Source: Nitrospinae bacterium CG22_combo_CG10-13_8_21_14_all_47_10
GTDB taxonomy: Bacteria > Nitrospinota > Nitrospinia > Nitrospinales > VA-1
Length of the DNA: 25,449 bases
NCBI GenBank assembly: GCA_002786505.1
Contig: PCTK01000057.1
Span: 3,242-28,690 of the forward strand
Direction of reading: 5' to 3'
In this document: one piece after another, positions 6,799 to 16,066 of the stretch
Position numbering within the stretch: position 1 is the first letter of the stretch
Layout: every line of letters begins with the position of its first letter
Notes under the pieces: model-generated
The model's input: the letters and a program-made list of their open reading frames with translations, nothing else
The model's database searches: none
Told to the model about the DNA's origin: nothing
Program-made: the position numbers and the translations under genes

Positions 6799-8790
6799 AT
6801 GCAACCTTTTAAACTTACATCCGACTACGAACCTGCCGGAGACCAGCCCTCTGCCATAGAAAATCTGGTGCAGGGCCTGAATTCCAACCCCAGCACACAG
6901 ACTCTTCTCGGAGTAACGGGGTCTGGAAAAACCTACACCATTGCCAATGTCATCGAACGGGTGCAAAAACCAACTCTGGTGCTTGCTCACAATAAAACCC
7001 TTGCGGCTCAACTTTACAATGAGTTTAAAACGTTTTTTCCAGATAACGCCGTAGGATATTTTGTCAGCTATTACGATTATTACCAACCCGAAGCCTATCT
7101 GGCGCAAACCGATACTTACATTGAAAAAGATGCCTCCATCAATGACGAGATCGATAAAATGCGGCATTCGGCCACCCACGCCCTGTTTGAGCGCCGGGAT
7201 GTAATCATAGTCGCCAGCGTTTCCTGCATTTATGGCCTGGGCTCACCGGAAGCCTACCATGGCATGCTTCTATTTTTGGAAAGAGGTAAAACCCTGGAGA
7301 GGGATCAGGCCCTGCAGAAACTCGTGGAAATCCAATATAAAAGAAACGATGTGGATTTTCAACGGGGCACATTCCGTGTACGTGGCGATGTTCTGGAAAT
7401 CCTGCCGGTCTACGAAAGAAATGAAGCCCTTCGGGTCGAATTTTTCGGTGACGAAATAGACCGGATTTCGGCTTTTGATCCCCTCACCCGCCAAACCATC
7501 CGGGAGTTGGACCGCATCGCCATCTATCCGGCAAGCCATTATGTAACACCGAAGGCACACCTGGAAAAAGCCATGGAAAACATCCGGCAGGAACTGATTG
7601 AACGGGTGGCCTATTTTGAAAGTCAGAATCTTCTTATCGAAGCGCAGAGAATTGACCAGAGGACCCTGTTTGACCTAGAGATGATTAAGGAAGTCGGTTA
7701 CTGCCAAGGCATCGAAAATTATTCCCGCCACCTCATGGCCAGGCCAGCAGGCGAACCGCCGCCGACTTTACTGGATTATTTCCCCGAAGATTCGCTTTTC
7801 ATTATTGATGAGAGCCACGTCACCCTGCCGCAATTACAGGGCATGTACAAGGGAGACCGTTCCCGCAAAGAGACCCTGATTCGATATGGTTTCCGCCTGC
7901 CCTCCGCCTTTGACAACCGGCCTCTTAAGTTTGAGGAGTTTGAACAGCATGTGCGCAACATCATTTATGTTTCCGCCACCCCCTGCCCTTATGAATTGGA
8001 AAAATCATCAAACCGCCCTGTGGAGTTGATCGTGAGGCCAACGGGACTGGTCGACCCGGAAATTGAGATCAAACCCGTGGCCAGTCAGGTCGACGATTTA
8101 TATGACCAAATTCGTTCCCGAGCGAAAAAAAATCAACGCTGTTTGATCACAACTCTGACCAAAAGATTTTCTGAGGATTTGGCCGAACATTATTCCGAAC
8201 TCGGCTTGAAGGTCAAATACCTGCATTCCGACATCGTGACTCTGGAGCGAACCCAGATAATTCGAGAACTCCGGCTGGGAGAATTCGATGCATTAATAGG
8301 TATCAATTTACTACGGGAGGGACTTGATATTCCCGAGGTTTCCCTGGTGGCTATACTGGATGCGGACAAAGAAGGTTTTCTGCGCTCCACCACATCCCTG
8401 ATCCAGACCGCCGGAAGAGCCGCTAGAAATATTTCCGGGAAAGTTATCTTTTACGCGGACCACATCACCCGATCCATGCAAGCCGCCATTGATGAAATGA
8501 GCCGTAGAAGGGAAATCCAGCTTGCCTATAACCGTGAGCACAACATCACCCCTCGCTCCATTCAAAGAGCTATTGAAGCCTCCATGGAATATTCAAAAAC
8601 TCCAGAGTTTGCGCTCGAGGTGATGGAAGAAGAGGAAACCTACGAGTCGGGAAAACCGGTTCTGGAGTTGATTGCGGAACTGGAAAAAAGGATGTTCTCT
8701 TTAGCAAAGGATATGAAGTTTGAAAAAGCGGCTGAACTCCGCGACCGGATCAAACACCTGCGGGAAAAGGACCTGAATATTATTTTATAA
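6799..8790 (+). CDS. uvrB: UvrB, excinuclease ABC subunit B
   Basis: UvrB is the damage-verifying helicase-like subunit of nucleotide excision repair. It is loaded by UvrA and recruits UvrC. The 663-residue length is normal. Visible elements in order are the conserved start (FKLTSDYEPAGDQP), Walker A GVTGSGKT (38-45), the tyrosine-rich beta-hairpin around YYDYYQPEAYLAQTDTYIEKD (about 91-112), helicase motif II DESH (337-340), motifs V/VI near GINLLREGLDIPE and QTAGRAARN, and a C-terminal UVR motif (about 624-659) for UvrC contact. There is no obvious Shine-Dalgarno site, but the start agrees with the family. It is divergent from the traB-like gene, and a palindrome sits in its promoter. Confidence 0.98.
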   Translation: MQPFKLTSDYEPAGDQPSAIENLVQGLNSNPSTQTLLGVTGSGKTYTIANVIERVQKPTLVLAHNKTLAAQLYNEFKTFFPDNAVGYFVSYYDYYQPEAYLAQTDTYIEKDASINDEIDKMRHSATHALFERRDVIIVASVSCIYGLGSPEAYHGMLLFLERGKTLERDQALQKLVEIQYKRNDVDFQRGTFRVRGDVLEILPVYERNEALRVEFFGDEIDRISAFDPLTRQTIRELDRIAIYPASHYVTPKAHLEKAMENIRQELIERVAYFESQNLLIEAQRIDQRTLFDLEMIKEVGYCQGIENYSRHLMARPAGEPPPTLLDYFPEDSLFIIDESHVTLPQLQGMYKGDRSRKETLIRYGFRLPSAFDNRPLKFEEFEQHVRNIIYVSATPCPYELEKSSNRPVELIVRPTGLVDPEIEIKPVASQVDDLYDQIRSRAKKNQRCLITTLTKRFSEDLAEHYSELGLKVKYLHSDIVTLERTQIIRELRLGEFDALIGINLLREGLDIPEVSLVAILDADKEGFLRSTTSLIQTAGRAARNISGKVIFYADHITRSMQAAIDEMSRRREIQLAYNREHNITPRSIQRAIEASMEYSKTPEFALEVMEEEETYESGKPVLELIAELEKRMFSLAKDMKFEKAAELRDRIKHLREKDLNIIL

Positions 8791-8795
8791 AATAT

Positions 8796-9446
8796 TTATC
8801 TTGGTAATTCCCTGTGTTCCATAGATCTTAGGGTGATGAATTTGGATATCGACCCTTCTGACTCGGGGAGAAGGTCCTGCCATTTAATGCCAGTCACAAA
8901 GGGGGCCGAACTGCTTTTAGGGTTCTTTCTCAAATTTCTTACAGTTGCCTTTTGCAGGTTAAGGCTACCGCCGCCAGGAAGTTCCGCCATAACATTTAAC
9001 AGGTTTTGTTTACTTACCTGCTTGCGATGACTGAGCAATGCCCCCCCGGAACTGATATCTCTTATAATCCCAGAGTCCTCAAACTTTTTATCCCCCTCCT
9101 CAAAAAAAAATGTGACCGGAATATTCGTATGAAATCGTTCAAACCTCCTGAGGTTGTGCAGATCAAAAGTGCGAGGATATTCAATGACCAAAAGAGAAAT
9201 TGCCTGAGCCAGAGCATAACTGGCAGATGACTTGAAGTTGACAAACAATCCGTCCTTGATGAAATGGATTTTCACCCCGGTTTGGGGAGCAACCCGGTAG
9301 GCTTCTGCCCCAATCCTGGGCAAATCAGTAATCACATATTGCCCCTTCAACCACCCCCTGATGCAAACGGTAAAAACCTCGCCGCGAATGGTGGCGGTCA
9401 CTTTTTGTCCCATAACAAAAGGGATTTCATCTGTTTTTATAGCCAT
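8796..9446 (-). CDS. PilZ-domain protein, YcgR-like (predicted c-di-GMP receptor)
   Basis: This 216-residue protein has an N-terminal YcgR-like beta domain (about 8-95), followed by a PilZ domain starting at residue 100. The c-di-GMP-binding signature is intact: R100-x3-R104 (RRFER), then D130-x-S132-x2-G135 (DISSGG), and a later TGIKW strand. Such proteins change motility, secretion or polysaccharide output on binding c-di-GMP, and the partner is not evident from the neighbours. It has its own probable promoter upstream and is not in the mre operon, being separated from it by an intrinsic terminator. It converges on uvrB with only 5 bp between the stops. Confidence 0.9.
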   Translation of the reverse strand: MAIKTDEIPFVMGQKVTATIRGEVFTVCIRGWLKGQYVITDLPRIGAEAYRVAPQTGVKIHFIKDGLFVNFKSSASYALAQAISLLVIEYPRTFDLHNLRRFERFHTNIPVTFFFEEGDKKFEDSGIIRDISSGGALLSHRKQVSKQNLLNVMAELPGGGSLNLQKATVRNLRKNPKSSSAPFVTGIKWQDLLPESEGSISKFITLRSMEHRELPR

Positions 9447-9468
9447 TTAATTGAACAACCTCTAATGA

Positions 9469-9499
9469 ATTATAACCTGCCAAAACCCGATTATTTCAA
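9469..9499 (-). promoter_or_regulatory. Predicted promoter of the PilZ gene
   Basis: On the minus strand a perfect TATAAT (9474-9469) lies about 7 bp upstream of a start near 9462, with TTGAAA (9499-9494) as the -35 box. The 19-bp spacer is longer than ideal. The leader would be only about 16 bases and contains AGAGG. Confidence 0.45.
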
Positions 9500-9547
9500 C
9501 CCTTTCCTTATCGGAAAAAACACAAACTAAACAACCGCATATTCAAG

Positions 9548-9577
9548 AAAAAAAACACGCCTGTCTCAGGCACAGGC
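9548..9577 (-). terminator. Intrinsic terminator of the mreBCD-mrdA operon
   Basis: On the minus strand GCCTGT, a 7-base loop and ACAGGC (9577-9559) form a GC-rich hairpin. It is followed by GTG and then eight T residues (9555-9548). It lies 24 bp after the mrdA stop codon and before the PilZ promoter, as expected for the end of this operon. Confidence 0.85.
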
Positions 9578-9600
9578 TCCATGGTCCGGTTTCTCATTGG

Positions 9601-11466
9601 TTATGATGACTGACCAGAGGACGCGGGTGAATGTGGATAGAGTTCGAAATATTTCTTGAAGACTTTCCTGGCAATGGGTGCGGCTATGGACCCACCATGC
9701 CCGCCATGCTCAATAATAATGGCCACGGCAATTTCAGGCTTTTCATAAGGAGCAAAAGCAACAAACCAGGCATGATCTCGATATTTTACAGGGATGTCCT
9801 CCTCTTTCTCCAATTCTTCATTGGATTTCATTCGTACAACCTGGGCCGTTCCGGTTTTTCCAGAAACAATTATATTTTTCAACCGGGATCCTTTTCCTGT
9901 CCCCCTCGGGCCATTGACAACATCACGCAAAGCTTTTCGAACCTGTTCAAGGTTATCCGGGTCTATTCGCACCTGATTGACGATATTCGGAAAAAACTCT
10001 TTCTGGATCCTTCCTCCAGGCTCCTCAATACGTTTCACAAGATAAGGTTTGAGCAGAATACCACCATTGGCCACGGCCGCCATCATGCTTACTTGTTGTA
10101 TTGGAGTCACCAGGTTATAGCCCTGACCAATAGACGCAGAAATGGTTTCACCCAGTAGCCAGGGTTCCTTCTTATTCAAAAGTTTCCACTGAGTGGTGGG
10201 AACTAACCCTCTTTTCTCTTGATCCAAACCTAAATGAGTGAGACTGCCCAACCCAAAACGTTTTGCGTATTTCGCAATCGTATCTATGCCCAGCCGATGA
10301 CCAATGGTATAAAAATAAACATCACAGGACTCCACCAGCGCGTCGTGCAAATTCACCAAACCGTGGCCGTTTTTTTTCCAGCACCTGTAAAAACCTCGTC
10401 CTAATTTGAAATGTCCTGGGCAAAAGATGGATGTATCCGGCTTAATCACTCCCTCTTCAAGGCCTGCAAGCGCTGTTATGATTTTGTAAGTAGAACCCGG
10501 AGGATACTGGCCATGAATAGCTCTGTTCTGTAACGGGTGCCACTCATCAGCCACCAATGTATTCCAACTCCCTGGAGTGATGCCCGCCGCAAACTTATTG
10601 GGGTCGTAGGACGGACTGCTGGTCATTGCGATGATCTCTCCGGTCTGCACCTTCATCAACACCACGGAACCAGTCATATTCTGATCCATTTTGCCAGCCA
10701 TGATTTTTTCCAATTCTTGCTGAATCCTAACGTCCAAAGTAAGAATCAGATTATTTCCGCTTTCGGGAGGTAGTTTACGCAGTGCTTTAAGCTCTCTGCC
10801 GGAAACATCCACCTCAACCTCCTTGTAACCTTTTTCTCCCCGCAAAACAGGTTCATATATATTTTCCAAGCCATTTTTTCCAACAAAATCTCCTTGTTTA
10901 TAACTGGGGTCGTTCTGGCTTTCCAGGCTTGCCTTGGAAATCTCTCCCAAATAGCCCAGCGTGTGGGATGCCAGGTTATTGAACACATAATTCCTTAAGG
11001 GTTCAGCCTTAATGTGTATTCCGGGAAGGCTCATATTATTCTCTTCTACAAAAGCGACCTCTTCCCGCAAAATATCCCCTTTAATCAAAACTTCCGTGAA
11101 GGATTTGCTCCGAGCCATTTCCTTTTTCAACTTTTCACGGTCAAAGGAAATTTTTTGAGACAGTTTATCCAGGGAGGAATCCAGGTCGTCCACATCTTCA
11201 GGAGTTAAGTACAAATTGAATGAAGGCCGAATACTAACTAATGTTTCCCCATTCCGGTCCTTAATCATCCCGCGGTTTGCCGGAAGCGTCACCATTCGAA
11301 CCCGGTTGTTTTCTGAAAGCCCTGTCAGGTACTGCCATTTTAAAATCTGCAAATACCAGACACGCATCCAGAGACACAGAAATGAAATCACAGCAAGGAT
11401 GGCGAAGATACGTATCTTCTTTTTAATCACATCATTGGTTTCGGTGCCATGACGAAACAAGGTCAT
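9601..11466 (-). CDS. mrdA: Penicillin-binding protein 2 (MrdA), elongasome transpeptidase
   Basis: From the ATG at 11466 the protein has 621 residues, close to the usual length of PBP2. It has a cytoplasmic tail, one membrane anchor at about 19-41, a dimerisation/pedestal region, and a transpeptidase domain with all three active-site motifs: SxxK at S325-K328 (PPGSTYK), the SCD triad at S380-D382, and KTGT from K537. PBP2 cross-links lateral-wall peptidoglycan together with RodA and the MreBCD scaffold. A longer frame opens at a TTG (11511), but the ATG at 11466 is preferred because it overlaps the mreD stop as ATGA. RodA is not in this window. It is the last gene of the operon and is followed by a clear terminator. 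Confidence 0.95.
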   Translation of the reverse strand: MTLFRHGTETNDVIKKKIRIFAILAVISFLCLWMRVWYLQILKWQYLTGLSENNRVRMVTLPANRGMIKDRNGETLVSIRPSFNLYLTPEDVDDLDSSLDKLSQKISFDREKLKKEMARSKSFTEVLIKGDILREEVAFVEENNMSLPGIHIKAEPLRNYVFNNLASHTLGYLGEISKASLESQNDPSYKQGDFVGKNGLENIYEPVLRGEKGYKEVEVDVSGRELKALRKLPPESGNNLILTLDVRIQQELEKIMAGKMDQNMTGSVVLMKVQTGEIIAMTSSPSYDPNKFAAGITPGSWNTLVADEWHPLQNRAIHGQYPPGSTYKIITALAGLEEGVIKPDTSIFCPGHFKLGRGFYRCWKKNGHGLVNLHDALVESCDVYFYTIGHRLGIDTIAKYAKRFGLGSLTHLGLDQEKRGLVPTTQWKLLNKKEPWLLGETISASIGQGYNLVTPIQQVSMMAAVANGGILLKPYLVKRIEEPGGRIQKEFFPNIVNQVRIDPDNLEQVRKALRDVVNGPRGTGKGSRLKNIIVSGKTGTAQVVRMKSNEELEKEEDIPVKYRDHAWFVAFAPYEKPEIAVAIIIEHGGHGGSIAAPIARKVFKKYFELYPHSPASSGQSS

Positions 11467-11981
11467 CTTCTCATTCCCATATGAGGATTGGACATTTTCA
11501 GTTGCAACCAACCATCAATTTTATCCAATACCACAAACATGAAGGGTCCTGTTAATGCGTTGTAAATACTGTAAACCGGTAACGACTGGTATAAAAAACT
11601 GGGAGCGACCTCTCCTTTTAAGACAATTTCCATGGAGAAATAGAATACCAGACCATCAAAAATAGAGGAACAAATTAGAAATATCCCTATAGGTACCACA
11701 CCTTCAACATAAAACTTACCCTTAAGCGTAGAAAAGACATAAGCAATCAGGCCCTTTGAGAGCGTGTTCACTCCCAGCAATCCCCCCGAAAGACTATCCT
11801 GGACAAGCCCCAGAGCAATCCCCGTCCCAATGCCTCCCGTCCGGGAATATCGAATTCCACAATAGACCACCCATACCAGAATCAGATCAGGGGTGACACC
11901 GCCAAATGAAAAAAGTTCCAGCCAGGTAGTCTGGGCGGAAAATAAAAAAACGGCAATCAATACCTGGGAAAAATAAAACAT
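11463..11981 (-). CDS. mreD: MreD, rod shape-determining membrane protein
   Basis: From the ATG at 11981 this is a 172-residue, very hydrophobic protein with about five or six membrane segments, the normal size and character for MreD. The VTPDLILVWVVYCGIRY segment and the following glycine-rich helix (GIALGLVQDSLSGGLLG) are typical. It bridges MreC and the PBP2-RodA complex in the inner membrane. A longer frame opens at TTG 12005 and would overlap mreC by 17 bp. The ATG 7 bp after the mreC stop, with AGG six bases upstream, is the better start. The stop overlaps the mrdA start by four bases. Confidence 0.9.
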   Translation of the reverse strand: MFYFSQVLIAVFLFSAQTTWLELFSFGGVTPDLILVWVVYCGIRYSRTGGIGTGIALGLVQDSLSGGLLGVNTLSKGLIAYVFSTLKGKFYVEGVVPIGIFLICSSIFDGLVFYFSMEIVLKGEVAPSFLYQSLPVYSIYNALTGPFMFVVLDKIDGWLQLKMSNPHMGMRR

Positions 11982-11988
11982 AAAAAAC

Positions 11989-12798
11989 CTAGGGTAAAAG
12001 AACAAGCACCTCTTCCAGGCGCGACAAATCCGCGCTGGGAGTTAAAGTAATTTCCTGAAACAACCCTTGTTTTTTTCTGGACACCTGGGAGACTTTACCT
12101 ATAACCAGCCCCTTCGGAAAAATCCCCCCAAGCCCTGAAGAAAGTACAGAGTCTCCTACCTTGACATCCGCGGTATTGGGAACAAATTTCATTTGGCATT
12201 CATCTTCTCCCATGCCAACAACAACTCCAGACACTCGGCTATTCTGAAACAGGGCATCCACCGCGCTACGACCATCAACAATCAAAAGCACCTTAGAAGT
12301 GTTGAGACCCACATTAATAACCTGCCCGATCACACCGGCGGCAGTTATCACCGCCAAGTGATCCCGTAGTCCACTTTGCGTCCCCTTGTTAATAATCACC
12401 ACCTTTGACCATTGGGTGGCAGTTCTGCCAATGACCGACGCTACCACAACATTTTTCTCCCAATCGTCCTGATGGGCCATGAGTATGGCCAGACGCTTTT
12501 GGCTGGAGAGATGTTCCGTGAGTTGGTTTTTTTCACTTATAAGCCGCTGGATCTCCAACTTTAGCCGATCATTTTCCCTTGCCACATCGACCAGAAAAAA
12601 ATAATGGGTGATGCTATCGGAAACAGACTGAATGGCTTGAGTAAAAAAACTTTGGAATGGAGAAAGGATGACCCCCGCTATGGAGTCAAGAAAAGTGGCG
12701 CCCTTTTCCTGCTTGACGTTCAAAGTCATCAACGACAAGGAAAACAGCAGAATAGCAGAGACTAGTACAATATTTTTTTTATTTCCCTTTTTGGGCAC
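11989..12798 (-). CDS. mreC: MreC, rod shape-determining protein
   Basis: This 269-residue protein has the MreC layout: a short basic N terminus, a signal-anchor helix (about 10-26), a periplasmic coiled coil (about 75-105, ARENDRLKLEIQRLISEKNQ), then the beta-rich domain with the familiar segments VIGRTATQWSKVVIINKGT, GVIGQVINVG and VGDSVLSSGLGGIFPKGLVIG. It links MreB filaments with PBP2 and activates wall synthesis. The start is a GTG at 12798, only 2 bases after the mreB TAG, and no good ribosome site is seen, so translation probably depends on mreB. The length and order are fully standard. Confidence 0.95.
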   Translation of the reverse strand: MPKKGNKKNIVLVSAILLFSLSLMTLNVKQEKGATFLDSIAGVILSPFQSFFTQAIQSVSDSITHYFFLVDVARENDRLKLEIQRLISEKNQLTEHLSSQKRLAILMAHQDDWEKNVVVASVIGRTATQWSKVVIINKGTQSGLRDHLAVITAAGVIGQVINVGLNTSKVLLIVDGRSAVDALFQNSRVSGVVVGMGEDECQMKFVPNTADVKVGDSVLSSGLGGIFPKGLVIGKVSQVSRKKQGLFQEITLTPSADLSRLEEVLVLLP

Positions 12799-12800
12799 CG

Positions 12801-13823
12801 CTAGAGGGCAACCTTTCTCAGCAGTTTCGGATCGCTCAGAACTTTTCCGGCTCCCAATGCAACAGCGGAAAGAGGGTCAACAGCAAGGGTTATAGGCAGA
12901 CCAGTTGCTTCTTTAAGAAGGATGTCCAATCCTTTGATAAGCGAACCTCCGCCAGCCACCACTACCCCCTTGTCCACGATATCAGCGGCGAGTTCAGGAG
13001 GTGTGCGTTCCAGAGCAATCTTTACCGCTTCGACAATAGTTCCGAAGGTTTCTGTTAATGCCTCACGGACTTCTTCATCCGAGATGATCAGGGTTTTAGG
13101 AATTCCCGCAACAAGATCTCTCCCTTTAACCTCCATGGTCATTCTTTTTTTCAAGGGATACGCAGACCCAATTTGAATTTTAACCTCTTCGGCGGTCCGC
13201 TCACCAATCAAAAGATTATATTTCTTTTTGACATAATTAACGATGGCTTCATCCATTTCATCCCCGGCAATTCGAACCGATTTGCTATAGACAATACCAG
13301 ACATGGAAATAATCGCCACCTCGGTAGTCCCACCTCCAATATCAATGATCATGTTACCCGTGGGTTCCTGTACCGGGAGGTCCACCCCAATAGCGGCCGC
13401 CATGGGCTCCTCTATCAGGAATACTTCGCGTGCGCCGGCCGATTCTGCGGAATCCCGCACAGCCCGTTTTTCTACCTGGGTGATGCCAGAGGGAACGGCA
13501 ATGACAACCCGGGGACGCACCAATGTTTTGCGATTATTATGAACCTTGCGGATGAAATTGCTGATCATCTTTTCAGTAACTTCAAAGTGAGCGATCACCC
13601 CATCCTTCATCGGACGAATCGCTGTAATGCTACCGGGAGCGCGACCCAACATTTGTTTAGCCTCTTCCCCAACCGCCATCACCTCTTTGGTGTTGCTGTT
13701 TATCGCCACCACTGAGGGTTCACGCAAAACAATTCCCTGGCCCTTCACGTGTACCAGAGTATTTGCCGTTCCCAAGTCTATCGCCAAATCGTTGGAGAAT
13801 AAATCCCAGAAAAAATTAAACAC
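12801..13823 (-). CDS. mreB: MreB, actin-like cell-shape protein
   Basis: This is a 340-residue actin homologue of standard MreB length. Visible nucleotide-binding elements are the phosphate-1 loop DLGTANTLV (about 16-24), IDIGGGTTEVAIIS (phosphate 2) and VVVAGGGSLIKGLD (adenosine). The N-terminal amphipathic MFNFFWDLFS fits the membrane-binding end known for MreB. It polymerises under the inner membrane and guides lateral wall synthesis. The start is a GTG at 13823, supported by AGGGG 8 bases upstream; the nearby ATG at 13827 is out of frame. It heads the mreB-mreC-mreD-mrdA operon behind an extended -10 promoter. Confidence 0.98.
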   Translation of the reverse strand: MFNFFWDLFSNDLAIDLGTANTLVHVKGQGIVLREPSVVAINSNTKEVMAVGEEAKQMLGRAPGSITAIRPMKDGVIAHFEVTEKMISNFIRKVHNNRKTLVRPRVVIAVPSGITQVEKRAVRDSAESAGAREVFLIEEPMAAAIGVDLPVQEPTGNMIIDIGGGTTEVAIISMSGIVYSKSVRIAGDEMDEAIVNYVKKKYNLLIGERTAEEVKIQIGSAYPLKKRMTMEVKGRDLVAGIPKTLIISDEEVREALTETFGTIVEAVKIALERTPPELAADIVDKGVVVAGGGSLIKGLDILLKEATGLPITLAVDPLSAVALGAGKVLSDPKLLRKVAL

Positions 13824-13882
13824 TCATATCCCCTCTCACGGATTCCATAAATTACGTAACCTCTTGTTTTTCTTCAAGTTTC

Positions 13883-13911
13883 TTTATAACAAGGGGCTGT
13901 ATAAAATGCAA
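13883..13911 (-). promoter_or_regulatory. Predicted mre operon promoter (extended -10)
   Basis: On the minus strand TTGCAT (13911-13906) and TATAAA (13888-13883) are 17 bp apart, and the -10 is preceded by TGT, giving an extended -10 element. The start would be near 13876, about 52 bases before the mreB GTG. Confidence 0.6.
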
Positions 13912-14016
13912 GATAAATCCCGGTACACGATCACCTCATCCTGGCCAGTTAAACGCAATGGGGCATGTTAATCAGAGGGCTTCGCTAGGATTCGTTACCC
14001 ACTCATTAATAATGCC

Positions 14017-14045
14017 TTGCGATTCTCGTGGGCGTTTTATAGTAT
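14017..14045 (+). promoter_or_regulatory. Predicted promoter of the PpiD-like gene
   Basis: TTGCGA (14017-14022) and TAGTAT (14040-14045) are 17 bp apart. The predicted start near 14052 lies about 30 bp before the ATG at 14083. It falls inside a longer possible reading frame from TTG 14017, which is one reason to prefer the downstream ATG as the true start. Confidence 0.45.
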
Positions 14046-14082
14046 AGGTGCCTTCTTTAACCAAGAACCGAGAGAAACATCT

Positions 14083-16014
14083 ATGCTGAGTACGATTCGA
14101 GAACATGCTGACTCCTGGATGATTAAAGCCATTCTGTGGCTGATCATTCTGGCCTTTGTGGGAACTATTTTCTATTCATGGGGCATGGGAGGTGCTTCCA
14201 GTTCGGGAGGAGGAGTCATTGCAACCGTACAAGGAGAAAAAATTTTCCAGGGCGAGTATGAGCGCACCTTTAATAATCTTGTGGAATTTTACCGGCAACA
14301 ATTCAAAAACCAGTTTTCAGACGAGATGATCAAAAAACTCGATTTGAAAACACAGGCCCTGGATGCTTTAATCCAGAAAAAATTATTACTGCAAGAAGCC
14401 GCAAAACAGAATTTGAGAATAAGTGATGCGGAACTAATTTCCCATATCCAGAACTTGCAGGTATTTCAAAGTGACAAAAAGTTCAGCGAAAAAGCCTATC
14501 GGGATTATCTTCAGTTTCAAAGAGTCACTCCTGGGGAGTTTGAAGACAATCAGCGCGAGAATCTGATTTTAAACAAGTTGGAAAAATTGTTTGAAACCAG
14601 TTCTAAAGTTTCACAAAGTGAAATCCTTGATGCCTTTAAAAACGAAGAAGAGAAAGCCAAGCTGGATTACGTGAGATTTAACAGCGACCACTTCCAGGTT
14701 GAAAAAACTTTTACGGAACAAGAAGTGAATGATTTTTTTCAAGCCAACAAAAAGCAATTTGAGATATCGCCGCAAATCCGGGTCGAATATATAAAAATTG
14801 AGCCCAAGACCTACCTTGCCGAAATTGAGCCCAGGGATGAAGATATAGAAGACTATTACCAGACCAAAATCGTGGATTTTCGCGTTAAAAAAATGTATCG
14901 TGCCAGCCATATACTTGCGCACATAAAATCATCTGAAATTGAAGGAGATGCTTCTGCCGAAGAAAAGCAGAAACAGGCTGAAGAAAAAGCAAAAACCCGT
15001 GCCACAGAACTTCTGAAAAAAATAAGGGCAGGAGCTGACTTCGGGGAAGTTGCAAAAAAACATTCCGATGATCCCGGCTCTGGTGCCCAGGGAGGGAGCC
15101 TGGGAGAGTTCCCAAAAGGAACCATGGTCTCTGCTTTTGAGTCCGCCTTGGACAAGTTGAAGGTTGGTGAAATCAGTGAACCCGTTTTAACTCCTTTCGG
15201 TTACCACATCATCAAACTGGAAGACAGCAAAGAGGAACGGATTAAACCCCTTGCGGAGGTGCGGGAAGAAGTCATTCAATCGCTGAAACAAATCAAAGCA
15301 CAACAAAGAGCCAGAAGGACAGCAAAACGAATTAATCAGGAGGCGGAAAAAGATGGCAACCTGAAATCAGCCGCTGAAAAAAACCAGGTTCAGACCACCA
15401 TCACCGGTTTTTTCTCAAGAGAAAACCACAATCTTCCAGAAATTGGAGACCAACCGCAATTCTTTAACACGGCCTTCAGCCTGGAGGAAAACAGGGTCAG
15501 CCAACCTATTCATACCCAGGAAGCATCTTTCATTTTAAAACTGGCTGGAAAAAAAGAGGCCTATATTCCAGAATTGGCCGAAGTCAGAAAACGTGTGGAA
15601 GAAACTCTGGTTGCACGCGTAAATGAGGAACTAACCTCATCCAGGTTCAAGGAACTGGAACAAAAGCTTGCAAAGGAAAAGGACCTGGAAAAAATCATTA
15701 AGGGGATGGATTTGAATGTCCGCCATACCCCATTCTTCAGCATGGAAGACTCTATTCCGGGGATTGGAAATATCAAAGAAATTAAGGAAAAAACTTTCGC
15801 TATGAATGTGGGCGATACCTCTTCCGCAAAAGTGAAAAACCGTTTCTACCTGTTTAAACGAGTGGGAAAAGAAGCCGCTGGCGAACCCGACAAAGAACAA
15901 TCTCAAAAAATTATCAAACGGATCAAACAGGAAAAAAACCGCCAAATATTTCAGGAGTGGGTAGAAAACCTGAAAGGCCGGGCAGAAATCTTGATCGACA
16001 AAACCTTGTTGTGA
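14083..16014 (+). CDS. Membrane-anchored SurA/PpiD-type peptidyl-prolyl isomerase
   Basis: From the ATG at 14083 (GAGAGA upstream) the protein has 643 residues, close to PpiD. It has a short cytoplasmic N terminus (MLSTIREHADSW), a single membrane anchor at about 13-33, a SurA_N-like chaperone region (about 45-190), and one parvulin domain at about 272-380. The parvulin domain contains ASHIL, ADFGEVAKKHSDDPGSGAQG, GSLGEFPKG and FGYHIIKL. A charged helical C-terminal half follows, with a second degenerate parvulin-like fold possible near 400-520. PpiD assists folding of newly exported proteins near the translocon. The N terminus MLSTIREHADSWMIKAILW is typical of PpiD proteins. It is monocistronic and converges on thiDN, with no clear terminator in the 52 bp between them. 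Confidence 0.9.
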   Translation: MLSTIREHADSWMIKAILWLIILAFVGTIFYSWGMGGASSSGGGVIATVQGEKIFQGEYERTFNNLVEFYRQQFKNQFSDEMIKKLDLKTQALDALIQKKLLLQEAAKQNLRISDAELISHIQNLQVFQSDKKFSEKAYRDYLQFQRVTPGEFEDNQRENLILNKLEKLFETSSKVSQSEILDAFKNEEEKAKLDYVRFNSDHFQVEKTFTEQEVNDFFQANKKQFEISPQIRVEYIKIEPKTYLAEIEPRDEDIEDYYQTKIVDFRVKKMYRASHILAHIKSSEIEGDASAEEKQKQAEEKAKTRATELLKKIRAGADFGEVAKKHSDDPGSGAQGGSLGEFPKGTMVSAFESALDKLKVGEISEPVLTPFGYHIIKLEDSKEERIKPLAEVREEVIQSLKQIKAQQRARRTAKRINQEAEKDGNLKSAAEKNQVQTTITGFFSRENHNLPEIGDQPQFFNTAFSLEENRVSQPIHTQEASFILKLAGKKEAYIPELAEVRKRVEETLVARVNEELTSSRFKELEQKLAKEKDLEKIIKGMDLNVRHTPFFSMEDSIPGIGNIKEIKEKTFAMNVGDTSSAKVKNRFYLFKRVGKEAAGEPDKEQSQKIIKRIKQEKNRQIFQEWVENLKGRAEILIDKTLL

Positions 16015-16066
16015 TTCCAGTCTACAAAAATTCTTTACAACCCGATAAACAAGTTTAACTTTGAGT

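Noticed and set aside
8775..8812. AT-only palindrome (ATTTTATAAAAT) at the uvrB stop as a bidirectional terminator
   Set aside because: It has no GC pairs in the stem, so stability is too low to support termination.
9460..9490. Sigma54-like TTGGCAGG upstream of the PilZ gene
   Set aside because: The -12 element lacks the required GC. A perfect TATAAT overlaps the site, so sigma70 fits better.
11467..11511. TTG start giving a 636-residue PBP2
   Set aside because: It lies inside mreD without support. ATG 11466 forms the standard ATGA overlap.
14017..14082. Extra 22 N-terminal residues for the PpiD-like protein from a TTG
   Set aside because: They would overlap the predicted promoter and precede the typical PpiD N terminus. 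ATG 14083 has a ribosome site.
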